The notes under the pieces: generated by a model | The model's database searches: none | The model's input: only the letters and a program-made list of their open reading frames with translations | What the model was told of the DNA's origin: nothing | Shown: positions 53,354 to 62,426 of the stretch, in pieces | Position numbering within the stretch: position 1 is the first letter of the stretch | How the letters are laid out: every line of letters starts with the position of its first letter | Assembly: GCA_942490995.1 (NCBI GenBank) | Contig: CALOBG010000130.1 | Location: forward strand, 91,847 to 155,846 | Length of the DNA stretch: 64,000 bases | Origin: UBA981 sp942490995 | GTDB taxonomy: Bacteria; Pseudomonadota; Gammaproteobacteria; Ga0077536 | Reading direction: 5' to 3' | Position numbers and translations under genes: made by a program

Positions 53354-54399
53354 TAGGTCGGGGGGTCGACGCTCGGGGAAAGCGGATCGGCGTTGTCGAC
53401 CGCTTCCTGAAAAGCTTCGACATTGACCGCGGCCGCGGCGTTACGGTCGAAGCGCGCGATATGGAATAACGCGTCGCCCTCGTTGACCAGCGGCAGGTCG
53501 TTCTGGCCGATGACGATGCCGCTGGCGCCGGCCAGCACGTGCTGTTCGTTGCGCCCGAACGGATCGGACAATACCGCGATGATTTCGTCCTTGCGCACAC
53601 GCTTGCCGAGTGCCGTCTTGATGCGCAGCACCCCGCTGCCCGGCGCGCGGGTCCAGCTCGTGGACGTCGCGATCACCGGTTCGGGGAATGCCGGAGGCCG
53701 GCGTAGCTGCGGCAGCATCTGCAGCGCGCGCAGCACGTTGAGGATGCCGTGCACGCCGGCGCGGATCACCGGTTCGTTGAAGCGCAGGCGTTCGCCGCCT
53801 TCGAACAGCAGCATGGTGATACCCATTTCGTCGACCGTTTGGCGCAACGAGCCATCGCGCAGGTTGGAATTGATCAGCACCGGCACGTGGAAATGCTGGG
53901 CCAGGCGCAGGGTTTCCTCGTCGTCGAAATTGGCGCGGATCTGCGGCAGGTTGCTGCGGTGCCCGGCCGCCGTATGCAGGTCGATACCGTAGTTACAATG
54001 TTGCGCGATCTCGGTCAGAAAAATATTCGCCAGGCGCGCGGTCAGCGAGCCGGTTTCGGAACCGGGAAAACTGCGGTTCAGATCGCGGCCGTCGGGCAGG
54101 TAGCGGGTCTGGTTCAGAAAGCCGAACACGTTGACGATCGGAATGCAGATCAACGTCCCGGCCAGGCGTCTCAGGGTTTTGACCTGCAACAGGCGATGGA
54201 TAATTTCGACGCCATTGATTTCGTCGCCGTGCACCGCCGCGGAAACGAACATTACCGGACCACGACGCCGTCCATGGATAACGTGGACCGGCATCGAGAC
54301 CGAGGTGTGCGTATACAGGTTGGCGATCGGGATATCGATCTCGGCCTGGGTTCCCGGCGCAACCTCGACGCCGGAAATCGTGATCGCGGCCCGCGCCAC
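53350..54399 (-). CDS. Succinylglutamate desuccinylase/aspartoacylase-family zinc hydrolase
   Basis: A 349-residue M14-like carboxypeptidase-fold protein. The zinc-binding motif HGDE is at 58-61 with HRLL downstream, and the third ligand is in GIDLHTAAGH. It starts at a GTG that overlaps the rimK stop by one base. Members of this RimK-linked subgroup differ from true AstE and have a longer C-terminal beta domain (LAGASGIVIGQNDLPLVNEG). It may remove or process amino-acid tails added by RimK; this is inference from gene pairing. Confidence 0.88.
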   Translation of the reverse strand: MARAAITISGVEVAPGTQAEIDIPIANLYTHTSVSMPVHVIHGRRRGPVMFVSAAVHGDEINGVEIIHRLLQVKTLRRLAGTLICIPIVNVFGFLNQTRYLPDGRDLNRSFPGSETGSLTARLANIFLTEIAQHCNYGIDLHTAAGHRSNLPQIRANFDDEETLRLAQHFHVPVLINSNLRDGSLRQTVDEMGITMLLFEGGERLRFNEPVIRAGVHGILNVLRALQMLPQLRRPPAFPEPVIATSTSWTRAPGSGVLRIKTALGKRVRKDEIIAVLSDPFGRNEQHVLAGASGIVIGQNDLPLVNEGDALFHIARFDRNAAAAVNVEAFQEAVDNADPLSPSVDPPTY

Positions 54400-55304
54400 T
54401 AACCGATGCCGCGGGTTTTGGTGCCCGCGGTAGCCGCGTTCTTTTCAATGCACTTGATGATCAGCGTCGCGACGTCTTTGCCGGTCGCGGTTTCGATGCC
54501 TTCCAGCCCGGGCGAGGAATTGACTTCCAGCACCACCGGTCCGTGGTTGGAGCGCAGCAGGTCGACGCCGCACACGTTGAGGCCCATGGTTTTGGCCGCC
54601 CGTGTCGCCGCGGAACGTTCTTCGGGGTTGATTTTGACCAGGCTCGCCGAGCCTCCGCGGTGCAGGTTGGAGCGGAATTCGCCTGGTGCCGCGGTGCGCT
54701 GCATGGCGGCGACGACCTTGCCGTCGACGACCAGGCAGCGAATATCGTTGCCTTTCGATTCCTTGATGTATTCCTGTACGAGGATGTTCGCGTCCATGCC
54801 CATGAATGCCTGGATCACGCTTTCGGCAGCTTTTTTGGTTTCGGCCAGAACCACCCCCAGGCCCTGGGTACCTTCGAGCAGTTTGATCACCAGCGGCGCG
54901 CCGCCGACTTCCGCGATCAAGCCTTCGATATCGTCCGGCGAATGGGCAAAACCGGTTACCGGCAGGCCGATGCCTTTGCGCGACAGCAGTTGCATGGAGC
55001 GCAACTTGTCGCGCGAACGCGTGATGGCGACGGACTCGTTCAGCGAGTACACCCCCATCATTTCGAACTGCCGCACCACTGCGGTACCGTAGAAAGTGAT
55101 CGAGGCGCCAATGCGCGGGATCACCGCATCGAAATCGGTCAGTTCCTCGCCCTTGTAATGGATAGTCGGGTTGTGGGCGGTAATGTCCATGTAGCAACGC
55201 AACGCGTCGATCACCCGCACTTCGTGGTCGCGTTCCTTGGCGGCTTCGACCAGGCGTTTGGTTGAATAGAGTCTGGGGTTTCTGGACAGGATTGCAATTT
55301 TCAT
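54399..55304 (-). CDS. rimK: RimK-type glutamate ligase (ATP-grasp)
   Basis: A 301-residue ATP-grasp ligase nearly the length of E. coli RimK (300), which adds glutamates to the C-terminus of ribosomal protein S6. It begins MKIAILSRNPRLYSTKRLVE. Further signatures are TDFDAVIPRIGASITFYGTA, PLVIKLLEGTQGLGVVLAET (nucleotide binding) and GPVVLEVNSSPGLEGIE (metal-binding Glu/Asn). The ATG overlaps the rimB stop by 4 bp (ATGA), and its own stop overlaps the next start, so the three genes form a tightly coupled operon. Confidence 0.94.
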   Translation of the reverse strand: MKIAILSRNPRLYSTKRLVEAAKERDHEVRVIDALRCYMDITAHNPTIHYKGEELTDFDAVIPRIGASITFYGTAVVRQFEMMGVYSLNESVAITRSRDKLRSMQLLSRKGIGLPVTGFAHSPDDIEGLIAEVGGAPLVIKLLEGTQGLGVVLAETKKAAESVIQAFMGMDANILVQEYIKESKGNDIRCLVVDGKVVAAMQRTAAPGEFRSNLHRGGSASLVKINPEERSAATRAAKTMGLNVCGVDLLRSNHGPVVLEVNSSPGLEGIETATGKDVATLIIKCIEKNAATAGTKTRGIG

Positions 55305-55831
55305 GCTTTTGGCTCCATGTTGCGTGCTTTTGTTTTGCCAGGTCCGCGGCCGAGATAAAACGATTTCGACGGGTCGACAACGATATGTCCGCGCATTGCG
55401 GTTCTGCCAAGCAGCATGCGAAACAGCATTGAGTCGCGGTCGGTGACGGTGACCTCTATGGGCCATTGCTGCTCGGCCAGGGATAGCGTGGTACTGATCA
55501 CGATGCGCTTCTCGCGATGTCCGCCTGAGTCGGTGACTTCGCGTTCGTCGATAATCGCGGCTTCGGCCACAACCACCGTGTCCTGATTGTGCTGCTGGGG
55601 GTGGATATGCAATCGCGCCCACGGCGCGCCCGCCTCGCTGAATCGATCGACCTGAAAGGCGTGCAGGGCCGAGGTGCGCGCACCGGTATCGACCTTGGCC
55701 TTGACCGCGGCGAGTCCGAGTTCGGGTAGCGCGACCCACTCCCGCCAGCCGACCGTGAACTTGTTATTGCTCTTGAGTGCGCTCACACAGAAACCGGCAT
55801 GACGCGCGTATCGGGCGCCGGTGACGGACAC
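55301..55831 (-). CDS. rimB: RimB-like retropepsin-type protease
   Basis: A 176-residue single-domain aspartic-protease fold. The active-site motif is VDTGAR at 47-52 (KAKVDTGARTSALHA), and the second strand pattern RMLLGRTAM closes the site. This family is often called ATP-dependent zinc protease, but the sequence shows a retropepsin-like DTGA. In Pseudomonas, RimB works with RimK on modified S6. It is the first gene of the rimB-rimK-aspartoacylase operon. The first 20 residues are poorly conserved-looking, and a start further in is possible. Confidence 0.88.
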   Translation of the reverse strand: MSVTGARYARHAGFCVSALKSNNKFTVGWREWVALPELGLAAVKAKVDTGARTSALHAFQVDRFSEAGAPWARLHIHPQQHNQDTVVVAEAAIIDEREVTDSGGHREKRIVISTTLSLAEQQWPIEVTVTDRDSMLFRMLLGRTAMRGHIVVDPSKSFYLGRGPGKTKARNMEPKA

Positions 55832-55891
55832 GATCGGGTAATCGCGTGGGTTGCCGACGTGTTGCGTTTATCGTTGATCATTCGGCGCTGT

Positions 55892-56710
55892 TCAATCCAA
55901 ATTTGCCGTGAACGAAATGATGGCCTGGTGATACGTGACGTCCTCGCCGGGCCGTCCGATATGCTGCATTTGATAGCCAATTTCGGCGCGCAGCCGTTCG
56001 CTGATCGGGCCGGCAAGTCCGGCAAAGAAGCGGTTCTGGTCGTAACCGCTTCGCGGCCCGCCCGCCAGAGTGTTCATGTGGACAATTACTTCGTCACGTA
56101 GGACAAATAATGGTAACACGGCCAATCCGCTCGGCCATTTGCCGCTCACCATGAAGCGCCCGCGCAGGGCCACACCACTGACGTCTTCGATGTAACGTTG
56201 TTCAAGGCGGGTCCGGAAGGCGAGCAGGAGGGTGTCGACTTTGCGCGATACCAGGCCCTGCTGCCAGGTTCGATGTTCGATATGGTCGCGTGGCGTCTCG
56301 ATGAAATGGGTGTCGTAACCGAGGGTCCAGCTTAAGCGTGGCGTGACCACGCGGGTGATCGACGGCCGCAGAATAAGGCGCTCGAGAGTGTCGACACCAT
56401 CGATCAGGCGCGACTGTATCGCCAGCGCGGCGCGCCAGTCCGGATCCAGGGTTCGCCGTGCGGTGGTGGTGACCCACATGCCGGCTTCGTCGTCGCTCGC
56501 CATCGCCGGCACGCTGAGGAATAGCGCCGCGAGCACGACCAGGACACAGCACGCCGGGCCGGGGCCATGGCGGCCGTGCAGCAAAACAGTTGTAGTGATA
56601 AGCAGGTCCTCCGTGGTTCCTGCAGCGAGTCCCGTCCGTCGGAACCCGATAGTCGGCAGGCTGCGTGACCTGCGGTCTGCGCGCGCCCGAAGCGGGAACG
56701 CGCGCAGCAT
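55892..56710 (-). CDS. DUF2490-like outer-membrane beta-barrel protein
   Basis: A protein of up to 272 residues; the true start is uncertain. The mature domain (from about DDEAGMWVTTTARRTLDPDW) resembles DUF2490 proteins, with alternating beta strands ending in TYHQAIISFTANLD, a barrel-like C-terminus. A hydrophobic signal region (CCVLVVLAALFLSVPAMAS) precedes it. The listed N-terminus before that is Arg-rich and improbable, and a GGAGG near 56609 suggests a non-ATG start about 35 codons downstream. Function unknown; probably outer membrane. Confidence 0.65.
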   Translation of the reverse strand: MLRAFPLRARADRRSRSLPTIGFRRTGLAAGTTEDLLITTTVLLHGRHGPGPACCVLVVLAALFLSVPAMASDDEAGMWVTTTARRTLDPDWRAALAIQSRLIDGVDTLERLILRPSITRVVTPRLSWTLGYDTHFIETPRDHIEHRTWQQGLVSRKVDTLLLAFRTRLEQRYIEDVSGVALRGRFMVSGKWPSGLAVLPLFVLRDEVIVHMNTLAGGPRSGYDQNRFFAGLAGPISERLRAEIGYQMQHIGRPGEDVTYHQAIISFTANLD

Positions 56711-56739
56711 AACATGCAGATTGAGTCGTCAAGCTCCTC

Positions 56740-56885
56740 GCAGGGTGGTCAAAAACGTAGCGAGGAATACCGTGGGCAAGGCGTGCGCGAGACGAGGACC
56801 GGAGTTTACTGGTGTAAATGAGGCTGGCTGCCGAGTGCACAACGCCGCCCACGGTATCCGCAGTAGTTTTTCGCCTGGACGTGCA
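56740..56885. repeat. Hairpin intergenic repeat, copy A
   Basis: An intergenic repeat of about 146 bp. It begins GCAGGGTGGTCAAAAACG and contains the same central blocks (ACGAGGACCGGAGTTTA, CCGCAGTAGTTTTTC) as copy B. Its left and right arms are partly complementary. MITE-like in form; no coding capacity. Confidence 0.8.
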
Positions 56886-57028
56886 GCAGGGTGGTGAAAA
56901 ACGTCGCGAGGAAGGTCGGGCGCAAGGCGCGGGCGAGACGAGGACCGGAGTTTATGCCGATAAATGAGGACCGCAGGCGAACCCGCAACGCCGCGCACGA
57001 CCTCCGCAGTAGTTTTTCATCACCCTGC
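56886..57028. repeat. Hairpin intergenic repeat, copy B, ends in mgtE stop
   Basis: A 143-bp unit with terminal arms GCAGGGTGGTGAAAAAC and GTTTTTCATCACCCTGC (16 of 17 complementary). Head-to-tail with copy A. Its last base is the last base of the mgtE TAG stop codon, so the element sits exactly at the mRNA 3' end and could fold as a long hairpin. Confidence 0.85.
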
Positions 57029-58353
57029 TAGAGGAGTGCGATGAACAGTGTTGCGATCCCCAGGAAACTGAAGAACCCGGCAACGTCGGTCACCGTGGTC
57101 AGAATGATCGACGAGGACTGCGCGGGATCCTGGCCGATGCGGGTCAGGATCAGCGGGATGGCGGCGCCGGCGGTGCCGGCAATCGCCATCGAAATCACCA
57201 TCGAGACCGCGATCACCAATGCCAGCCCGACCGAGCGACTCCACACATACACGCCGAGTGCGGTAGTCAGCGCTACGGCCACGCCGTTGACCGCCGCAAC
57301 CAGGGTTTCCTTGAACACCACGCGCCGCCAGTGCGCGGCGGAGATCTCGCGCAGCGCGAGACCGCGAATGACCACGGCCAGGGCCTGCGCCCCGGTATTG
57401 CCGGATTGTCCGGCAACCACCGGCAGCAGTACCGCCAGGGCGGTATAAGTGGCGATGGTCTGTTCGAAAACGCCAACCACGGCAGCGGCGAGAAAGGCCG
57501 TGACCAGATTGATCTGCAGCCACGGCAGACGTTTCTTCACCGCGAAGCTTGGTTTGGACAGCGCTTTTTCGTCGCGGCTGGCGCCAAACATGGTCTGCAG
57601 ATCGACGCTCGCGGTTTCCTGCGCGGCGGCGACCAGTTGTTCGTAGCGTACGACACCGGCCAGATGGCCCTGGTCGTCAACGACCGGCAGGCTCGACACC
57701 GAATGTTGTTTGAGGGTGTCGACCATCTCCTCGGTGGTGGCGCTGAGCGTGACAAAGGCCGGCACCGCCTGCATATAGTCGCCAATCGTGTCGTCGGGGC
57801 CGGCCAGCGCCAGGTCCTGGATCGCGACGATGCCCTCGAGGCGGCCTTCGTCATCGACCACCAGCATGATGCGCTGGGCGCGGACGTAACGCTGGTGATA
57901 ACGCTCTTCGCGCAGGCGCGCGATAGCGTCGGCGACGCGCTGCCGGCGGCGCAGAAAAATCACCCGCGGGTCCATCACCGCGCCGGCCGATTCCGGTGCG
58001 CAGTCCAGCATCAGGTCGACATCGGCGCGCATGGTCGGGGTCAGAAGTTCGAGCAGGCGCGCGCGCAGATCATTATTGAGGACCCGCAACACCGCCGTGG
58101 CATGTCCTGGCGTGATGCGATTCAGGGTCGCGGCAACGAGTTCGTCCGGCAGGCGCGCAATAACGCCGGGCAGGATCGCCGGCGATATCGCTTCGAAAAC
58201 CGGGGCAAGAGTCTTGGCGTCGTGACCGGCGAGGGTATCCGCGAGCGCCGCCGGCGACATCGGCTCCAGCAGACCCGCGGCTTCGAGCGGGTAGCGGGTG
58301 AACAGGTCTGCCTCGAGGGCGTGTTCGAGTACCGCCGTCGACTCGTTACTCAT
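57028..58353 (-). CDS. mgtE: MgtE-type magnesium channel/transporter
   Basis: A 441-residue MgtE. The cytoplasmic N domain (1-130), a CBS pair (about 130-250: AIQDLALAGPDDTIGDYMQA, then SVSSLPVVDDQGHLAGVV) and a plug helix lead to five membrane helices (about 285-441). The pore helix segment LLPVVAGQSGNTGAQALAVV and the terminal GTAGAAIPLILTRIGQDPAQ, with the conserved Asp, are intact. It overlaps the upstream soluble MgtE/CBS gene by 8 bp, so the two are coupled. The C-terminus is bounded by the hairpin repeat. Confidence 0.92.
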   Translation of the reverse strand: MSNESTAVLEHALEADLFTRYPLEAAGLLEPMSPAALADTLAGHDAKTLAPVFEAISPAILPGVIARLPDELVAATLNRITPGHATAVLRVLNNDLRARLLELLTPTMRADVDLMLDCAPESAGAVMDPRVIFLRRRQRVADAIARLREERYHQRYVRAQRIMLVVDDEGRLEGIVAIQDLALAGPDDTIGDYMQAVPAFVTLSATTEEMVDTLKQHSVSSLPVVDDQGHLAGVVRYEQLVAAAQETASVDLQTMFGASRDEKALSKPSFAVKKRLPWLQINLVTAFLAAAVVGVFEQTIATYTALAVLLPVVAGQSGNTGAQALAVVIRGLALREISAAHWRRVVFKETLVAAVNGVAVALTTALGVYVWSRSVGLALVIAVSMVISMAIAGTAGAAIPLILTRIGQDPAQSSSIILTTVTDVAGFFSFLGIATLFIALL

Positions 58354-59176
58354 GGGTACTCTCCGCCGGCGTGGTCGTGGCGCGGGCTAGCATTTCCGCC
58401 GCCGGACCCCAGATCATGTCGGCCAGCGCGATCACGGTGTTGTGGAAATCGTCGGAGTCCGCGGCATCGACTTCGGCGGCCAGCGCATGACGATGCAGGC
58501 GCGCTTTGGGCAGCAGCCCGACGTAGCGACCGGTGGCGTCGACGACCGGCAGATGATCTTCGTTGTTCCATGCCGGCGCGGTGAGCACCGTCGAGATCGC
58601 CGCGTACGCCGGCAGGCGCGCCGCGATGGCGCGCATATGGTCCTTGACCTGCTCGCGTTCGCGGATGTTCAGCAGGCGGCTCAGCGCGATCTGACCGATC
58701 GGGTGCATGGCGTCATCGAGGACAATCACCAGCGGCAGCTCGGTCTGCGCATAGCGCCTGACCAGTTGTTTGGTTCGGCGTACCGTCGCGTCGGCGCGAC
58801 ATACCAGCGAGCGGGTCAGCATCAGGGCGCCTACCGAATCGTCCGGGTAGCGCAGCAGATGACGCACGGTGGTGCGCTTTTCTTCCGGCAGCGCGTCGAG
58901 GATCGGGCGGCGTTTGGTCTGGGTCAGCACGCCGAGAACGTGGGCAGCGTCGACCGCACGCAGCGGTTCGACAATCTCGGCCGCGAGCCTGGGGTCGAGG
59001 CCGCCGAGATAGCTGGCCGCGGTCTGCGGCAGCACGTGGCTCAGGGTAACCGCCTGCACCTCGCGCGGCAGTTCGCCGATGAAGCGTTTCAGATCGGTGA
59101 TCCGCGCCGCTTCGAGGACCCGCATGGAATCGCGCGGATGCTGGGTCAGGTAGTAGCGGGCAATTTCACTCGCCAT
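58346..59176 (-). CDS. Soluble MgtE N-domain plus CBS protein
   Basis: A 276-residue protein with the MgtE intracellular N domain (about 1-130: DLKRFIGELPREVQAVTLSH) and a CBS pair (about 135-245: ALMLTRSLVCRADATVRR, then LPVVDATGRYVGLLPKARLH), but no membrane helices. The ATG at 59176 is preferred: GGAGG lies nine bases upstream, formed inside the end of the previous gene. It overlaps the MscS gene by 11 bp and mgtE by 8 bp. It could be a regulatory subunit sensing Mg2+ or nucleotides for the neighbouring channel. That function is inferred from domain content and coupling. Confidence 0.82.
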   Translation of the reverse strand: MASEIARYYLTQHPRDSMRVLEAARITDLKRFIGELPREVQAVTLSHVLPQTAASYLGGLDPRLAAEIVEPLRAVDAAHVLGVLTQTKRRPILDALPEEKRTTVRHLLRYPDDSVGALMLTRSLVCRADATVRRTKQLVRRYAQTELPLVIVLDDAMHPIGQIALSRLLNIREREQVKDHMRAIAARLPAYAAISTVLTAPAWNNEDHLPVVDATGRYVGLLPKARLHRHALAAEVDAADSDDFHNTVIALADMIWGPAAEMLARATTTPAESTHE

Positions 59177-60014
59177 CGTCGTCATCCTCCATGCCAAGCA
59201 GCACCGAAACCTCCTGGTTGAAACGCCGTGCCGGTACCAGCGCCCTGCCGCCAGGGGTATCCAGAACCACCGCGGTGGGGGTGATCTCGAGGATCTCGCC
59301 TTCGGTGCCGCCGAGGCGGACGCGCTGGCCGAGACGGTAGACGCGGCGCACGTAGTAGCCGGCGATGATGTTGTCGAGCGAGCTGCTGGCGCCCATGCCG
59401 AAAGCGAAAGCGATGCCGCCGAAACCGGCCGCCGTGGCGATCACGATCAGTGAGTGGACGAGGGCGAGATCGATACCGAGCTGTCGCAGCGCCGCCAGGA
59501 TCGCGACGGTGTTGAGGAGAAAAAAGACCAGGCTGCCGAACACCCGAGGGCCGTCGCCGAGCGCCTGGTTGTTACCGATCCCGACGACGAAATCGCGCGC
59601 AATGGACGCGGCGATATAGCCACCGAGGAGGATCGCCGCGGCCGCCGCCATGTCCGGCAGGTAACTCGCCGCGCCGGTGATCCAGTCGGCAACCCCGGGC
59701 AGACCCACGATGCGCGCGGTCACCGCCACAAAAAAGATCACCGTCAGCCAGAACGCCACGTTGGCAAGGATCACCGACAGTGGCCACGGCAGCCGTACTT
59801 GTCCGGCGCTTTTGCCGGCCGCCGCGCGGCTGTACAACAGCGCTACGCCGGCGCCCAGACGCAGCACCGAAATTTTCAGGATCCAGGCAACGATAAAACC
59901 GAAGGCGAACACCCCCAGACCCAGGGCCAGGGTCGGCAGATAGGCGATAACCGCCGCGCTGAGCTGTTCGAAGATCAGCAACAGGCGATCGATGACGGAC
60001 TCGTCGTGATTCAT
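59166..60014 (-). CDS. Small MscS-family mechanosensitive channel
   Basis: A 282-residue protein with about five membrane segments, including an MscS 'TM-helix' repeat (ITGAASYLPDMAAAAAILLG and GYIAASIARDFV). The pore-like helix is GFGGIAFAFGMGASSSLDNI (about 212-231), and a short beta domain follows (VYRLGQRVRLGGTEGEILEI). It ends DDDDGE. First gene of the operon with the soluble MgtE/CBS protein and mgtE. Coupling of an ion channel to Mg2+ transport is noteworthy. Starts at ATG 60014, with 'GGGAGC' upstream. Confidence 0.85.
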   Translation of the reverse strand: MNHDESVIDRLLLIFEQLSAAVIAYLPTLALGLGVFAFGFIVAWILKISVLRLGAGVALLYSRAAAGKSAGQVRLPWPLSVILANVAFWLTVIFFVAVTARIVGLPGVADWITGAASYLPDMAAAAAILLGGYIAASIARDFVVGIGNNQALGDGPRVFGSLVFFLLNTVAILAALRQLGIDLALVHSLIVIATAAGFGGIAFAFGMGASSSLDNIIAGYYVRRVYRLGQRVRLGGTEGEILEITPTAVVLDTPGGRALVPARRFNQEVSVLLGMEDDDDGE

Positions 60015-60225
60015 TCATGGCTCCCGAGTTGTGGCGTATTTATACGCTTTTCCGCGTCAGTGTGTAACCGGCTGGATCGTGATCGCGCGCCGGTTATCGT
60101 CGTGGTTGTTTACGCTCGCCAGCCGCATTCGATCCAAAGCAGGCCGGCGCTAAATGACCGACGTCATGTGCCGCACTTGCCGCACGAGGCATAATCACCG
60201 CGACCCTGTTAATACGTGCCTGACA

Positions 60226-61896
60226 ATGCCCGAGGGCTTACACACAATCGGAATGCTGGCCGGCGGCCTGGGCTTGTTCCTGCTCGCCGTCAACATGATC
60301 ACCGATGGTCTCAAGCTCGCCGCCGGGCAGGCCTTGCGCCAGTTGCTCGGGCACTGGACACGCTCGCTCGGACGGGGCGTGGTTACCGGTGTGTCGATCA
60401 CGGCCATCGTACAGTCTTCCAGTGCCGTCACCGTCGCCACCATCGGCTTCGTCAACGCCGGACTGATCACCATGCACCAGGCGCTCGGCGTGGTTTATGG
60501 CGCCAATATCGGTACCACCGTCACCGGTTGGCTGGTCGCCATCGTCGGCTTCAAAATCAAGGTCGAAGCGTTCGCCTTGCCGATGATCGGCGTCGGCATG
60601 CTGCTCAACCTGACCGGAGGTAACTCGCGGCGCGCGGCGATCGGGTTGGCGGTGGCGGGTTTCGGCCTGTTCTTTATCGGCATCGACGTGCTGCGCGAAA
60701 CTTTCGAAGGGCTGGCCATGACGCTGGACCTGCGGCGCTTTACCGCCGACGGCGTCAGCGGCGTGCTGACCTTCCTCGCTATCGGCTTTGCGATGACCGT
60801 TCTCACCCAGTCTTCGAGCGCCGCCATCGCCATCACCCTGACTGCCGCCACCGGCGGTATCGTCGGCCTGTATGCCGCCGCCGCGATGGTCATCGGCGCC
60901 AACGTCGGCACCACCTCGACGGCCGGTTTTGCCGTCATCGGCGCGACCCCGAACGCGCGCCGCGTTGCCGCCGCGCACGTGATCTTCAATGTCGTCACCG
61001 GGTTCGCCGCCCTGGTGCTGTTGACGCCGATGTTCTGGATCGTGCGTAACACCGGCGCGGTGCTCGGGCTCGAGGATATCCCGGCCGTGACCCTGGCCCT
61101 GTTCCACACCGCGTTCAATCTACTTGGCGTCCTGCTGATGTGGCCGGTCAGCGCGTCGCTGACGCGGTTTCTCGAACGGCGCTTCGTGACCCAGGAAGAA
61201 ACCGAATCGCGGCCGCGCTACCTCGACGATACCATCACGGTCTCGCCGGCGCTGGCGTTGAACGCCGTGACTCTCGAACTGTCGCGGGTGGCAGCCCTGG
61301 CGCGACGCCTGGGCGCCGGCGCACTGAGCGTCGAAACGCGCGCGGGCCAGGCGCTCGCTGACGATCATGCGGTCGCCACCCAGCTCGCCGAGGCGGTCGC
61401 AACGTTTATCAACCGCATGAATTGGGAGCGACTGAGCGAGGAAGTATCCGCGCTGATGGCGAAGCTGCTGAATGCCGAACAACACCTGCTGGCGGCGGTC
61501 GACGAGGCATTGGACATCGCCCACGGCCAGGCCGAACTCGCGGCCATGGACGACGAACCTATCGACGCCGCGCTGGCCCATTTCCGCGCGGAAGTGATCG
61601 CGTTGATCGAACTGTCGGACGTCGAAGCCTCGGGTTTTTCCATGGTCACCTGTGAAGCCGCGCTCGAGTCCGTGAACCAGGCCTACGATGACGCCAAGGC
61701 GACGTTACTGAAGGCCGGTTCGCGGCTGCAGGCGTCCGTGCCGAGGGTGATCGCTCAGCTCGAGCAGAACGAGCGCATCCGGCGTATGGCCCGTCAGCTG
61801 GTCAAGGCGACCCGCGATCTCAGCGAGCTGTACGCGGTGACCGGGGTCCTGGTGCCCGCCACCGCAGGCTCCAACGCTACCGCCGCGGCCGCGTAA
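60226..61896 (+). CDS. Na/Pi cotransporter family protein with PhoU-like C-terminus
   Basis: A 556-residue membrane protein. Two QSSS repeats mark the phosphate/sodium binding core: IVQSSSAVTVATIGF (63-66) and LTQSSSAAIAITLT (195-198). About nine hydrophobic segments occupy residues 5-310. The cytoplasmic C-terminal part (about 330-545) is helical and PhoU-like. It should couple Na+ to phosphate or another anion. The ATG at 60226 (MPEGLHTIGM) is chosen; 24 codons of open frame before it look unlike a protein start. Confidence 0.88.
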   Translation: MPEGLHTIGMLAGGLGLFLLAVNMITDGLKLAAGQALRQLLGHWTRSLGRGVVTGVSITAIVQSSSAVTVATIGFVNAGLITMHQALGVVYGANIGTTVTGWLVAIVGFKIKVEAFALPMIGVGMLLNLTGGNSRRAAIGLAVAGFGLFFIGIDVLRETFEGLAMTLDLRRFTADGVSGVLTFLAIGFAMTVLTQSSSAAIAITLTAATGGIVGLYAAAAMVIGANVGTTSTAGFAVIGATPNARRVAAAHVIFNVVTGFAALVLLTPMFWIVRNTGAVLGLEDIPAVTLALFHTAFNLLGVLLMWPVSASLTRFLERRFVTQEETESRPRYLDDTITVSPALALNAVTLELSRVAALARRLGAGALSVETRAGQALADDHAVATQLAEAVATFINRMNWERLSEEVSALMAKLLNAEQHLLAAVDEALDIAHGQAELAAMDDEPIDAALAHFRAEVIALIELSDVEASGFSMVTCEAALESVNQAYDDAKATLLKAGSRLQASVPRVIAQLEQNERIRRMARQLVKATRDLSELYAVTGVLVPATAGSNATAAAA

Positions 61897-61952
61897 TCAG
61901 CGGCGCGACCACGCATCTTTCAATTCTCAACTGTCATCGATCGAGTCCAGCC

Positions 61953-62351
61953 ATGCCGCATCCTCTGGAAGTTCTGCATCCCCGCTCACTCAGCGCGCTC
62001 AGCAACACGCTGTCGCGCCTGGTTGCGGGTCGCTTGTGGCTCAAGGTTCTGATCGGGATGGCGGCCGGCATCGCCACCGGGGTCATGCTTGGCCCGTCGG
62101 TCGGCTGGGTTACGCCGCGCACCGCCGCCACGCTCGGCAACTGGCTGGCCCTGCCGGGACAGATGTTCCTGCTCCTGATCCAGATGATCGTCGTGCCCCT
62201 GGTGTTTGCCTCGATCATCCGCGGGCTTGCCGCGACCGAAAACGTCGATCAGTTGCGTCGCCTGGGCCTGGCGGTGGTGACGTTTTTTGTGGTCTCGACC
62301 ACCATCGCGATCATCATCGGTATCCAGCTAGCCCGGATTTCTCACACGTAG
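61953..62351 (+). pseudogene. Dicarboxylate/amino acid:cation symporter, truncated by IS
   Basis: The N-terminal 126 residues match the DAACS/GltP family: LWLKVLIGMAAGIATGVML, then PGQMFLLLIQMIVVPLVFAS and the following IIRGLAATENVDQLRRLG. At about 62331 the sequence is interrupted by an IS1380-type inverted repeat, so the remaining about 300 residues are missing here. The last seven codons and the stop come from the IS. The rest of the gene presumably lies beyond the window. Confidence 0.9.
62332..62345 (+). repeat. IS left terminal inverted repeat
   Basis: CCCGGATTTCTCAC pairs with the complement of the final bases of the window (CCCGCATTTCTCAC), 13 of 14 matching. Confidence 0.85.
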
Positions 62352-62426
62352 TTAGTGCATCGGGCCTCCGAGAGGATCAAACTTGTTTTGCGTGAACGAG
62401 TTACGACCCCTCAGAGGAGGTTCCCG

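Noticed and set aside
55799..56101. 100-codon plus-strand frame between the rim operon and the DUF2490 gene
   Set aside because: It overlaps the DUF2490 coding region antisense and has no ribosome-binding site or family signature.
60238..61107. 289-codon minus-strand frame in the Na/Pi cotransporter gene
   Set aside because: It is antisense to a protein with intact QSSS repeats and membrane helices, and shows only Gly/Asp/Arg-rich shadow composition.
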